Shown here: positions 1 through 6,702 of the stretch, in pieces
Layout of the letters: every line of letters begins with the position of its first letter
Numbering within the stretch: position 1 is the first letter of the stretch
From: an uncultured Paracoccaceae bacterium
GTDB lineage: Bacteria > Pseudomonadota > Alphaproteobacteria > Rhodobacterales > Rhodobacteraceae
Assembly: GCA_938038825.1 (NCBI GenBank)
Contig: CALHST010000216.1
Location: forward strand, 1 to 9,973
Length of the DNA: 9,973 nt
Direction: 5' to 3'
Program-made: the position numbers and the translations under genes
The notes under the pieces: generated by a model
Seen by the model: only the letters and a program-made list of their open reading frames with translations
Told to the model about the DNA's origin: nothing
Database searches by the model: none

Positions 1-188
1 GCGTTCAGGAACCGCTGTGAACCAAGGGCAATTGCATAAGACCGCCCATCAAAGGCCGACGCCTTGCGGGTCTGTTCGGGCAGCGCGTCAATTAGCGTGA
101 CGCTGTGCCCGGCTTGCGCCAGCGCAAGGGCAAGAGAGGTGCCGCCAAGGCCGCCACCGGTGATGAGGATGTCGCTATCAAGTGCCAT
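1..188 (-). CDS. UbiH/UbiF/COQ6-family FAD-dependent hydroxylase, N-terminal fragment
   Basis: Only the first 62 codons are in the window; the gene runs off the left edge. The product should be a flavoprotein monooxygenase that hydroxylates the aromatic ring of a ubiquinone precursor. The visible part is the FAD-binding Rossmann unit: a beta strand DILIT, the glycine motif G11-x-G13-x-x-G16 (GGGLGG), a helix TSLALALAQAG, and the second strand SVTLID ending in the acidic residue D34 that usually contacts the FAD ribose. It is followed by FDGRSYAIA at 46-54, which matches the DGR-x-x-A stretch typical of UbiH/UbiF proteins. The ATG at 188 fits the start of the fold and has AAAGG just upstream. 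Which ring position it acts on (UbiH, UbiF, UbiI or an alphaproteobacterial UbiL/UbiM type) cannot be told from this fragment, so no symbol is given. It is divergent from the amidase gene, with 86 bases between the starts. Confidence 0.85.
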   Translation of the reverse strand, partial: MALDSDILITGGGLGGTSLALALAQAGHSVTLIDALPEQTRKASAFDGRSYAIALGSQRFLN

Positions 189-274
189 ACCTTTGGATAT
201 GGGAGGCGGGACGGGATTGTCCATGGGCCATTGGGTCGCTACCGTCCGCGATAAGTTTGCGAAGGAGCGTGGCA

Positions 275-1603
275 ATGGAAGAGTGGCGGTGGATGAGCGC
301 AGCGGCGCTGGGGCGTGGGATTGGCGCAGGCGAGATTGACCCTGTTGCGCTTGCGCGGGTTTATTTGGACGCGATTGACAGCTACGAACACAGGGACCGG
401 ATATATGCGCGGGTGACGCGCAGCCGTGCTTTGGCAGAGGCAGAGGCCGCACAGGCGCGTGCCAAGGCCGGGCGGCGCTTATCGGCGTTGGACGGGGTGC
501 CAATTTCGTGGAAAGACCTGTTTGACACGGCAGGGGAGGGGACCGAGGCGGGGTCTTTATTGCTGGAAGGCCGTGTACCAGAGTGCGACGCCGAAGTGCT
601 GCGGGTTGCTACAGGCATGGGGCTGGTGTGCTTGGGCAAGACCCATATGAGTGAGCTGGCGTTTTCCGGGTTGGGCCTGAACCCATCGACGGCCACGCCC
701 CCCAACGTGAATTTTGACGGTGCCGTGCCGGGGGGGTCCTCGTCCGGGGCGGCGGCGTCTGTGGCGTTTGGTTTGGCCGCAGCTGGAATCGGGTCGGACA
801 CGGGCGGGTCTGTGCGGGTGCCGTCGGCTTGGAACGATTTGGTCGGTTTGAAAACGACCCATGGGCGGTTGAGCCTTGAGGGCGTTGTGCCGCTGTGTCT
901 GGAGTTCGACACGGTTGGGCCGTTGTGCCGCAGTGTCGAAGACGCGTCCCTGTTGCTCGGCGCGATGGAGGGCAATGCGGGACCTGATTTGGCTGGCGGC
1001 GATCTGAAGGGCGTGCGTTTGGGCATTCTGACCAGCGTGGCGTTGGACGGCTTGCGCGATGCACCGAAGGCCGCGTTTGAGAGCGCGCTTGGTCGGTTGC
1101 GCGATGCCGGTGCGATTTGTGAGAGCTTTGAAGTGCCGGGGATCGACGAGGCGCTTGGCTTTGGCGGAAAGCTTTATACGGCCGAGGCTTATGGTCTGTG
1201 GGGTGACGTGATCGAGGCGGCGCCGGACAAGATGTTTTCGGAAATTCTGGAGCGCTTTCGGTTGGGCAAAGCCGTCAGTGCGCCTGACTATGTGGCGCTT
1301 TGGCGGCAGTTAAAAACGATCCGCGCTGAGTATGCGAGTGCAACAGCGGGCTTTGATGCGGTTGTGGTCCCCACAACGCCAAACTTGCCACCGGATGTGG
1401 AACGCCTTGGGGCGGATCATGAGTACTACGTCACAGAGAACCTGATATCGCTGCGCAACACGCGGATTGGTAACTTGATGGGGCTGTGCAGCCTGTCCTT
1501 GCCGACGGGTGTGCCGAGTTGTGGCGTGCAATTGATGTGCGCGCCCGGAGATGATGCGCGGCTTTTGCGTTTGGGCATCGCGGCTGAGGCGGTCTTGAGC
1601 TAG
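275..1603 (+). CDS. Amidase signature (AS) family hydrolase
   Basis: This 442-residue protein belongs to the amidase signature family, which hydrolyses carboxamide bonds with a Ser-cisSer-Lys triad. All three catalytic residues are visible with the family spacing: Lys80 in VPISWKDLFD, cis-Ser155 in PGGSSSG, and nucleophile Ser179 in SDTGGSVRVPS. The 24-residue spacing from cis-Ser to nucleophile and the 75-residue spacing from Lys to cis-Ser match what I recall for GatA. The core continues into LVGLKTTHGRLSLEGVVPL. The frame stays open back to 182, but the ATG at 275 is preferred because GAAGGAG (261-267) lies 7 bases before it and the protein then begins just ahead of conserved sequence. It stands alone, with no gatB or gatC beside it, so it is unlikely to be the Glu-tRNA(Gln) amidotransferase subunit. 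The substrate is not predictable; Roseobacter annotations of such genes usually stop at 'amidase'. No signal peptide is seen, so it is probably cytoplasmic. Confidence 0.9.
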   Translation: MEEWRWMSAAALGRGIGAGEIDPVALARVYLDAIDSYEHRDRIYARVTRSRALAEAEAAQARAKAGRRLSALDGVPISWKDLFDTAGEGTEAGSLLLEGRVPECDAEVLRVATGMGLVCLGKTHMSELAFSGLGLNPSTATPPNVNFDGAVPGGSSSGAAASVAFGLAAAGIGSDTGGSVRVPSAWNDLVGLKTTHGRLSLEGVVPLCLEFDTVGPLCRSVEDASLLLGAMEGNAGPDLAGGDLKGVRLGILTSVALDGLRDAPKAAFESALGRLRDAGAICESFEVPGIDEALGFGGKLYTAEAYGLWGDVIEAAPDKMFSEILERFRLGKAVSAPDYVALWRQLKTIRAEYASATAGFDAVVVPTTPNLPPDVERLGADHEYYVTENLISLRNTRIGNLMGLCSLSLPTGVPSCGVQLMCAPGDDARLLRLGIAAEAVLS

Positions 1604-1621
1604 CTATTTTGAGGTCACGGG

Positions 1622-1641
1622 GCGGCTGCGCCGCACGCCAT
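1622..1641 (+). repeat. Palindromic intergenic repeat, copy 1
   Basis: GCGGC, three variable bases (TGC), then GCCGCACGCCAT. The first part is a perfect 5-bp stem. The same 20-base arrangement, differing only in the three loop bases (GAT), occurs on the same strand at 6621-6640 after lolA. In both places the unit begins shortly after a stop codon (18 and 11 bases) and is followed by a second GC-rich hairpin. Confidence 0.6.
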
Positions 1642-1642
1642 G

Positions 1643-1692
1643 TTTTGTTGGGGCTCTGCCCCAAACCCCGAGGTATTTTCGACCAAAAGAAT
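1643..1692 (+). repeat. Likely dispersed REP-like intergenic element (hairpin plus conserved tail)
   Basis: The stretch TTTTGTTGGGG-CTCTGCCCC followed by a tail at 1665-1692 (ACCCCGAGGTATTTTCGACC then AAAAGAA) resembles, from memory, an element found in very many intergenic gaps of Rhodobacteraceae genomes: a G-run/C-run hairpin, a C-rich stretch, then a 'GTATTTT...A-rich' tail. Within this window only part of it recurs: CCACGTTTTTGTTGGGG at 5925-5941 after ftsK is close to CCATGTTTTGTTGGGG at 1638-1653. The family membership is recalled, not searched. The remainder of the 239-base gap (1604-1842) shows no gene, and I see no convincing sigma-70 promoter in it. Confidence 0.45.
1648..1664 (+). 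terminator. Hairpin after the amidase gene, possible terminator
   Basis: TTGGGGC, loop TCT, GCCCCAA forms a perfect 7-bp stem 44 bases after the amidase stop. No run of T follows directly (the next bases are ACCCCGAGG), so it is not a textbook intrinsic terminator. It is probably part of the repeat-like element that continues to about 1692. The hairpin is certain from the sequence; the terminator role is inferred. Confidence 0.45.
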
Positions 1693-1842
1693 GTGGGATT
1701 GGGCTGCTGATAAGAGTCGTCGGCGTCCGAAATGCCACAATTTTGTCTTGATGTGGCGGTTTTGCTGGACGCGGAGTCCGAGGCTCTGTTAGTTTTGGGA
1801 CAAAGCGGGGCGTTGATGATCCCGCAATTGAGGCAGTTATAT

Positions 1843-3021
1843 ATGTTTCCCGAGCGGTTTTCACACCTTCCGGCTTATGCGTTCCCGCGTCTGCGCGCCC
1901 TTTTGGATGGTGTAGAGCCTGGTGGCGATCCTATTCAAATGACCATTGGTGAGCCGAAGCATGCGTTTCCGGCTTGGGTGATGGATGTGATTGCAGACAA
2001 TGCGATTGGCTTTAATTCCTATCCGCCGAATGAAGGTTCGCCTGGTTTACGGGGTGCGTTTTGTGATTGGGCGGCGCGGCGCTATGGGGTGCGTCTTGAT
2101 CCCGAGCGCAATGTGATGCCCCTGAATGGCACACGCGAAGGGTTGTACAATGCTGTGATGGCGCTGTGTCCTGAGCAGAAGGGTGGGGGCAAGCCGACCA
2201 TTCTGATGCCGAACCCATTTTATCAAGTGTACATGGTGGCCTCTTTGTCAGCGGAGGCAGAGCCTGTTTTTGCCAATGCGACCCTTGAGACCGGGCATTT
2301 GCCAGATTTTGCAGGCCTGCCGGAAGAACAACTGAACCGCGCTGTTGCGGCGTATATCTGTTCGCCTGCCAACCCGCAGGGCGCTGTGGCGGACGCGGGG
2401 TATTGGTCGGATCTGTTGGATCTGGCGGAAAAATACGATTTCCGCATTTTTGCAGATGAATGTTATTCCGAGATTTACCGGGATGTGGCCCCTGTTGGGA
2501 TATTGCAGGTGGCCAAGGCCAAAGGTGCGGATCCTGAACGGGTTGTGGCGTTCCATTCTTTGTCAAAGCGGTCGAACTTGCCGGGTTTGCGGTCGGGTAT
2601 GATCACCTCTGGGCCGCAGACTATTACAGCAGCGCGTCAGTTGCGCAGCTATGCGGGTTCGCCTTTGCCCCTGCCATTGCAGGCGGCAGCGGAAGCTGTA
2701 TGGGCGGATGAGGACCATGTGGTTGAGAACCGCCGCCTATATGCAGAGAAATACGATATCGCAGATCGCATTTTGGGTAATGTGCCGGGCTATGCGACGC
2801 CTGAGGCCGGGTTCTTTTTGTGGTTGCCCGTGGAAAACGGCGAAGCAGCCACGATGAAGTTGTGGACAGAAACCGGGGTCAAAGTTCTGCCTGGCGCGTA
2901 TTTGGCGCAAGAGGCAAACGGGGTGAATCCCGGTGATCATTATATTCGGGCGGCGTTGGTTGCCCCAAAAGAAGAGACAGAAGCGGGGCTGATAAAGCTG
3001 CGGGCCTGTCTCTATGAATAA
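1843..3021 (+). CDS. Class I/II PLP-dependent aminotransferase, DapC-like
   Basis: A 392-residue fold-type I aminotransferase. The Schiff-base lysine is K242 in SLSKRSNLPGLRSG. The PLP-contacting residues are also visible: N177 in SPANPQG (commonly NNPTG), D205 and Y208 in ADECYSEIY, and R250 in LRSGM. The N-terminal FSHLPAYAFPRLRALL followed by MTIGEPKH and YPPNEGSPGLR is typical of the subgroup. The SKRSNLPGLRSG block resembles N-succinyl-diaminopimelate aminotransferase (DapC), which would place it in lysine and peptidoglycan precursor synthesis, but the substrate is inference. The frame is open from an ATG at 1732, yet the ATG at 1843 is chosen: GAGG (1830-1833) lies 9 bases upstream, the 1732 start has no Shine-Dalgarno sequence, and family members begin close to this point. 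The gene ends 16 bases before the preferred ftsK start, suggesting cotranscription. Confidence 0.88.
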   Translation: MFPERFSHLPAYAFPRLRALLDGVEPGGDPIQMTIGEPKHAFPAWVMDVIADNAIGFNSYPPNEGSPGLRGAFCDWAARRYGVRLDPERNVMPLNGTREGLYNAVMALCPEQKGGGKPTILMPNPFYQVYMVASLSAEAEPVFANATLETGHLPDFAGLPEEQLNRAVAAYICSPANPQGAVADAGYWSDLLDLAEKYDFRIFADECYSEIYRDVAPVGILQVAKAKGADPERVVAFHSLSKRSNLPGLRSGMITSGPQTITAARQLRSYAGSPLPLPLQAAAEAVWADEDHVVENRRLYAEKYDIADRILGNVPGYATPEAGFFLWLPVENGEAATMKLWTETGVKVLPGAYLAQEANGVNPGDHYIRAALVAPKEETEAGLIKLRACLYE

Positions 3022-3037
3022 TAAGAAGGGCAAGGGC

Positions 3038-5920
3038 ATGGCATATCCAACACGAGGGCGCGAGCCACTTTTGGACAGCGAGATGGCGGCTGCAGTTGAG
3101 CGGCGCAGCAAGGAGCTGATTGGAATTGGGCTTGTGGTGTTGGCGTTTTTGACAGCGTTGATGGTGTGGTCCTATAGCCCGGATGACCCGAATTGGATGG
3201 TGTCCACGGATGCGCCAGTTCAGAACTGGTTGGGCCGCACGGGAGCGTCTTTGTCAGGATTGCTTTTCACCATTGTTGGTTGGGGCACGGCGTCTTTGGT
3301 TCTGATTTTGGGTGCTTGGGGCGTGCGTTTTGTTCTGCATCAAGGGGCAGAGCGGGCGATTGGCCGATTGATATTTGCACCGATCTGGGTTGCCGCCTTT
3401 GCCATTTACGCAGCTACATTGCAGCCCGGCGCCACATGGGTGCAGACGCATTCCTTTGGGCTTGGTGGATTGTTTGGCGACATGGTCATGGGGTTCATCC
3501 TGACCGTGCTGCCCTTGGGGTCTGCTTTTGCGGTTAAGTTGATGTCTTTGTTGATGGCCGTGGCGATTGTTGGATTTGGCGCGTTTATTCTTGGGTTCAC
3601 GCGGGTTGAAGTAAATGCGCTGGTGCGGTGGTTCCTGTTGGGATTGGTGATCACCTATGCCGGTATCATGACACTCTTGGGTCGTTCTGCCCATGCGGGG
3701 CTGAGTGCGGCCCAAGGTCTGCAAGCACGCCGGGCCGAGCGCAAAGAAGCGGCCCGGATTGCTGCGGAAGAGCAGGCGCTTTGGGAAGCGTCACAGCCTG
3801 ACTATGACGCACCGCCCTTGGTTTCAGAAACGATGGCGCAGCCCGAATGGGATGCACAGGATGAGGCACCAGCCCCCAAGCAAGGGTTGTTGGCGCGGAT
3901 GCCAAGCCTGATCAAACGCCCGGATCCAATGCCAGAGCCTGAATTCGTGGAATACGGGGAAGCACCAGAGGGTATTGATGCACCGGATGAAGGACGCGTG
4001 AAGTCCCGGATCGCAGATGCGATCAAGGCGCGTGTTCGGGCAAATTCGGCAGTGCAAGCTGATGTTCACGCGCCTTTGACTCGCGGTCGTGGTCATGGAC
4101 CACAGCCACTTATTGCAGATGCGACACCGGGAATGCGGTCTGAACCGCCATTGACAGCAGCCCATGTACCGGCGGCCGCGATGCCAGCAGAGCCTCCGTT
4201 GACCGCGGCGCCGATGGCCTTTGCCACTGAAGAAGAGGCTGTGTTGGAAGAGGCATTGCCCTTGCAGGCCGCCCCGGAAGCGCCTGTGATTCCTGTTGCC
4301 GAGCCGCGCCGTGTGGTGCAGCAGCCTGTTCGCAAACCGATTCAACCATCGACCCGCGCAAAGGCCGAGGCGCAGCCAACCTTGTTCGAAGGGGGCGCGC
4401 CGCGTGACTTTGATCTGCCGCCTTTGGGGTTGTTGTCGAGCCCAGACACTATTGAACGCCATCACCTGAGTGATGAGGCGTTGGAAGAAAACGCGCGCAT
4501 GTTGGAAGCGGTTCTGGATGATTATGGTGTGAAGGGCGAGATTGTCTCGGTCCGTCCCGGCCCTGTTGTTACCATGTACGAACTTGAACCCGCCCCCGGT
4601 TTGAAAGCCTCGCGCGTGATTGGGTTGGCGGATGATATCGCCCGGTCCATGGCCGCACTGTCGGCACGGGTGTCGACTGTTCCAGGGCGTTCTGTGATTG
4701 GGATCGAACTGCCCAATGAAAAGCGGGAAATGGTGAGCTTTCGCGAAATCCTGTCCACGCGGGATTATGGCGACGGGAACCAGAAGTTGCCTTTGGCGCT
4801 GGGTAAAGACATCGGTGGCGATCCGATTGTCACGAACTTGGCCAAGATGCCCCACCTGCTGATCGCGGGGACCACGGGGTCTGGTAAGTCGGTGGCCATC
4901 AACACGATGATCCTGTCGTTGCTGTATAAGCTGACGCCGGAAGATTGCCGGTTGATCATGATCGACCCGAAAATGTTGGAACTGTCTGTGTATGACGGCA
5001 TTCCACATTTGCTGTCGCCCGTTGTGACCGACCCGAAAAAGGCGGTTGTGGCCCTGAAATGGACCGTGGGCGAGATGGAAGAGCGCTATCGCAAGATGTC
5101 CAAAATGGGCGTGCGCAATATTGATGGCTATAACAGTCGGGTCAAAGACGCGCTGGACAAGGGCGAGATGTTCTCGCGCACTGTGCAGACCGGATTTGAC
5201 GACGATACAGGCGAACCGGTGTTTGAAACCGAAGAGTTCGAGCCTAAGAAACTGCCTTATATCGTTGTCATCGTGGACGAGATGGCCGACCTGATGATGG
5301 TGGCGGGCAAAGAGATCGAAGCCTGTATTCAGCGTCTTGCGCAAATGGCGCGGGCGAGCGGTATCCACCTGATCATGGCGACACAGCGTCCATCCGTGGA
5401 CGTGATCACCGGTACAATCAAAGCGAACTTCCCCACGCGGATTTCGTTCCAAGTGACGTCGAAAATCGATTCACGCACGATCTTGGGTGAAATGGGTGCC
5501 GAACAGCTGCTGGGTATGGGTGACATGCTGTATATGGCGGGCGGCGCTAAGATCACGCGGTGCCACGCGCCGTTTGTATCAGATGAAGAAGTCGAAGAGA
5601 TCGTGAACCATCTGAAGGCTTACGGCCCACCGGAATATGTTGGTGGCGTGGTGGCAGGGCCGCCAGAAGACAGCGCGGACAATATCGACGCGGTTCTGGG
5701 GCTGAATACGGGCGGCAATACAAATGGCGAAGATGCGCTTTATGATCAGGCCGTGGCGATTGTGATCCGGGATCGCAAATGTTCGACCAGCTATATTCAA
5801 CGCAAACTGGCCATTGGCTATAACAAAGCCGCGCGTCTGGTTGAGCAAATGGAAGACGAAGGCGTTGTGTCGGGTGCTAACCACGTCGGAAAACGGGAAA
5901 TTTTGATTCCCGAGCAATAA
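3038..5920 (+). CDS. ftsK: DNA translocase FtsK
   Basis: A 960-residue FtsK/SpoIIIE protein, which anchors at the division septum and pumps DNA so that chromosome dimers and termini are resolved before septation. The N-terminus has hydrophobic segments at about 27-46, 70-98, 108-128, 148-187 (probably two) and 197-214. Residues from about 217 to 470 form a variable Ala/Pro/Glu-rich linker, with EPPLTAA at 369 and again at 385. The motor follows: Walker A GTTGSGKS at 611-618, Walker B IVVIVDE with D747-E748, then ATQRPSVDVITGTIKANFPTRISF and DSRTILGEMGAEQLLGMGDML. From about 899 to the end is the winged-helix gamma domain (CSTSYIQRKLAIGYNKAARLVE) that reads orienting sequences and activates XerCD. 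The ATG at 3038 is preferred over an in-frame ATG at 3014 that overlaps the aminotransferase by 8 bases: AGAAGGG lies 7 bases before 3038, whereas 3014 has no Shine-Dalgarno sequence. It appears intact and of ordinary length. Confidence 0.97.
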   Translation: MAYPTRGREPLLDSEMAAAVERRSKELIGIGLVVLAFLTALMVWSYSPDDPNWMVSTDAPVQNWLGRTGASLSGLLFTIVGWGTASLVLILGAWGVRFVLHQGAERAIGRLIFAPIWVAAFAIYAATLQPGATWVQTHSFGLGGLFGDMVMGFILTVLPLGSAFAVKLMSLLMAVAIVGFGAFILGFTRVEVNALVRWFLLGLVITYAGIMTLLGRSAHAGLSAAQGLQARRAERKEAARIAAEEQALWEASQPDYDAPPLVSETMAQPEWDAQDEAPAPKQGLLARMPSLIKRPDPMPEPEFVEYGEAPEGIDAPDEGRVKSRIADAIKARVRANSAVQADVHAPLTRGRGHGPQPLIADATPGMRSEPPLTAAHVPAAAMPAEPPLTAAPMAFATEEEAVLEEALPLQAAPEAPVIPVAEPRRVVQQPVRKPIQPSTRAKAEAQPTLFEGGAPRDFDLPPLGLLSSPDTIERHHLSDEALEENARMLEAVLDDYGVKGEIVSVRPGPVVTMYELEPAPGLKASRVIGLADDIARSMAALSARVSTVPGRSVIGIELPNEKREMVSFREILSTRDYGDGNQKLPLALGKDIGGDPIVTNLAKMPHLLIAGTTGSGKSVAINTMILSLLYKLTPEDCRLIMIDPKMLELSVYDGIPHLLSPVVTDPKKAVVALKWTVGEMEERYRKMSKMGVRNIDGYNSRVKDALDKGEMFSRTVQTGFDDDTGEPVFETEEFEPKKLPYIVVIVDEMADLMMVAGKEIEACIQRLAQMARASGIHLIMATQRPSVDVITGTIKANFPTRISFQVTSKIDSRTILGEMGAEQLLGMGDMLYMAGGAKITRCHAPFVSDEEVEEIVNHLKAYGPPEYVGGVVAGPPEDSADNIDAVLGLNTGGNTNGEDALYDQAVAIVIRDRKCSTSYIQRKLAIGYNKAARLVEQMEDEGVVSGANHVGKREILIPEQ

Positions 5921-5951
5921 TCCGCCACGTTTTTGTTGGGGAATTTTTGAA

Positions 5952-5999
5952 CCCGTCACCCTTTGCTATCGTATAACAAGGGTGGCGGGCTTATCTTTT
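5952..5999 (+). terminator. Strong terminator-like hairpin between ftsK and lolA
   Basis: CCCGTCACCCTT (5952-5963) pairs with AAGGGTGGCGGG (5978-5989) over 12 bp with one G-T wobble and a 14-base loop, followed by TTATCTTTT (5991-5999), which is mostly T. It starts 31 bases after the ftsK stop, so it probably ends the aminotransferase-ftsK transcript. The loop contains TATAAC (5972-5977); with TTGAAC at 5947-5952 and a 19-base spacer this could be a weak promoter for lolA, which would start inside the right arm and so escape the hairpin. The promoter idea is speculative. Confidence 0.7.
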
Positions 6000-6030
6000 G
6001 CCCAAAGGTTTCATGAGTAGGAGATCCCTT

Positions 6031-6609
6031 ATGCGGTTGATAGCCCTGTTTCTGGCATTGGTGATGGCAGGCCCCGTTGCGGCGGATAAGTTGCCGCTGT
6101 CCGAAATTTCAAAATATCTAAACCAGTTGAAAACTGCTCAAGGTGAGTTCACGCAGATCAACGATGATGGGACCATCTCGACCGGCGAAATCCTGATCAA
6201 ACGGCCCGGAAAGATGCGGTTTGAATATAATCCGCCGGACGAAGCACTGGTTATTGCGGCGAACCAAGCGGTGTATATCGTCGATAAAAAGTCAAACCAA
6301 CCGCCCGAGACATATCCGCTACGGCGCACGCCGTTGTCGATCATTTTGGCGCGGAACGTAGATCTGGGGCAGGCCAGCATGGTGACGGGCCACAGTTTTG
6401 ACGGGACGGCAACGGTGGTTACTGCGCAAGATCCTGAAAGGCCGGAAATCGGAAATATCCAAATGATGTTCACCGCCAACCCAGTGGAATTGCGTCAGTG
6501 GGTGATCAATGATGGCAATGGGATTTCGACAACTGTTGTCCTGGGTGCCTTGAAATCCGGTGGGCGCATTGCGAATTCCAAATTCGACATTTCCCAGTTC
6601 GGCGGGTGA
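6031..6609 (+). CDS. lolA: Outer membrane lipoprotein carrier protein LolA
   Basis: A 192-residue periplasmic chaperone that takes lipoproteins from the LolCDE transporter and carries them to the outer membrane. It starts with a signal peptide, MRLIALFLALVMAGPVAA, with a type I cleavage site after A18. The mature part shows the LolA pattern: ISKYLNQLKTAQGEFTQINDDG, then GEILIKRPGKMRFEYNPPDEALVIAANQAVYIVDKK, then TYPLRRTPLSIILA. These are the strands of the half-barrel and the helices that close it. The length is slightly below 200 residues, as is normal. The frame is open upstream (TTG at 5998, ATG at 6013), but 6031 is preferred because AGGAG (6019-6023) lies 7 bases before it and the signal peptide then starts at once. 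It sits downstream of ftsK, behind a hairpin, and may have its own promoter. In related genomes I recall an exonuclease III gene after lolA; here a convergent lipoprotein gene follows instead. Confidence 0.93.
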   Translation: MRLIALFLALVMAGPVAADKLPLSEISKYLNQLKTAQGEFTQINDDGTISTGEILIKRPGKMRFEYNPPDEALVIAANQAVYIVDKKSNQPPETYPLRRTPLSIILARNVDLGQASMVTGHSFDGTATVVTAQDPERPEIGNIQMMFTANPVELRQWVINDGNGISTTVVLGALKSGGRIANSKFDISQFGG

Positions 6610-6610
6610 T

Positions 6611-6682
6611 ACCAAATTGAGCGGCGATGCCGCACGCCATCACAGGGGGCGTGAGCGCCCCCCGCATGTGACCCGGTTTGGT
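6611..6682. terminator. Nested palindromes between convergent lolA and lipoprotein genes
   Basis: The 93-base gap between the two stop codons is filled largely by a structured block. ACCAAA (6611-6616) pairs with TTTGGT (6677-6682). Inside are GCGGC-GAT-GCCGC (6621-6633) and a larger hairpin in which TCACA (6640-6644) pairs with TGTGA (6667-6671) around GGGGGCG-TGAG-CGCCCCC (6645-6662). It is placed where a bidirectional terminator would be useful, but neither side has a T-run, so Rho-independent termination is not assured. Confidence 0.5.
6621..6640 (+). repeat. Palindromic intergenic repeat, copy 2
   Basis: GCGGC, loop GAT, then GCCGCACGCCAT. It is identical to the element at 1622-1641 except for the three loop bases, and lies in the same orientation. 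It forms the first inner hairpin of the structured block after lolA. Confidence 0.6.
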
Positions 6683-6702
6683 GCGGCTGTGTTGGGGTGG
6701 TT

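Noticed and set aside
217..245. TTGTCC, 17 bases, TACCGT as a promoter for the amidase
   Set aside because: The -10 matches the consensus poorly; nothing else supports it.
533..540. GGGGAGGG, a match to the E. coli FtsK-orienting sequence GGGNAGGG
   Set aside because: A single short match inside a G-rich coding region is expected by chance, and the orienting motif of this organism is unknown. Strand skew of the motif over the whole chromosome would be needed.
382..1026. Open frame of about 214 codons on the minus strand opposite the amidase
   Set aside because: Proline-, alanine- and serine-rich low-complexity product, fully antisense to the conserved amidase core.
1732..1842. 37-codon in-frame extension of the aminotransferase from an ATG at 1732
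   Set aside because: No Shine-Dalgarno sequence before 1732, and the extension does not look like the start of this enzyme family; 1843 has GAGG at proper spacing.
3824..5452. Long open frame (about 540 codons) on the minus strand inside ftsK
   Set aside because: It lies opposite a clearly conserved ftsK motor, is rich in His, Arg and Gln as expected from antisense of GC-rich codons, and has no recognisable domain.
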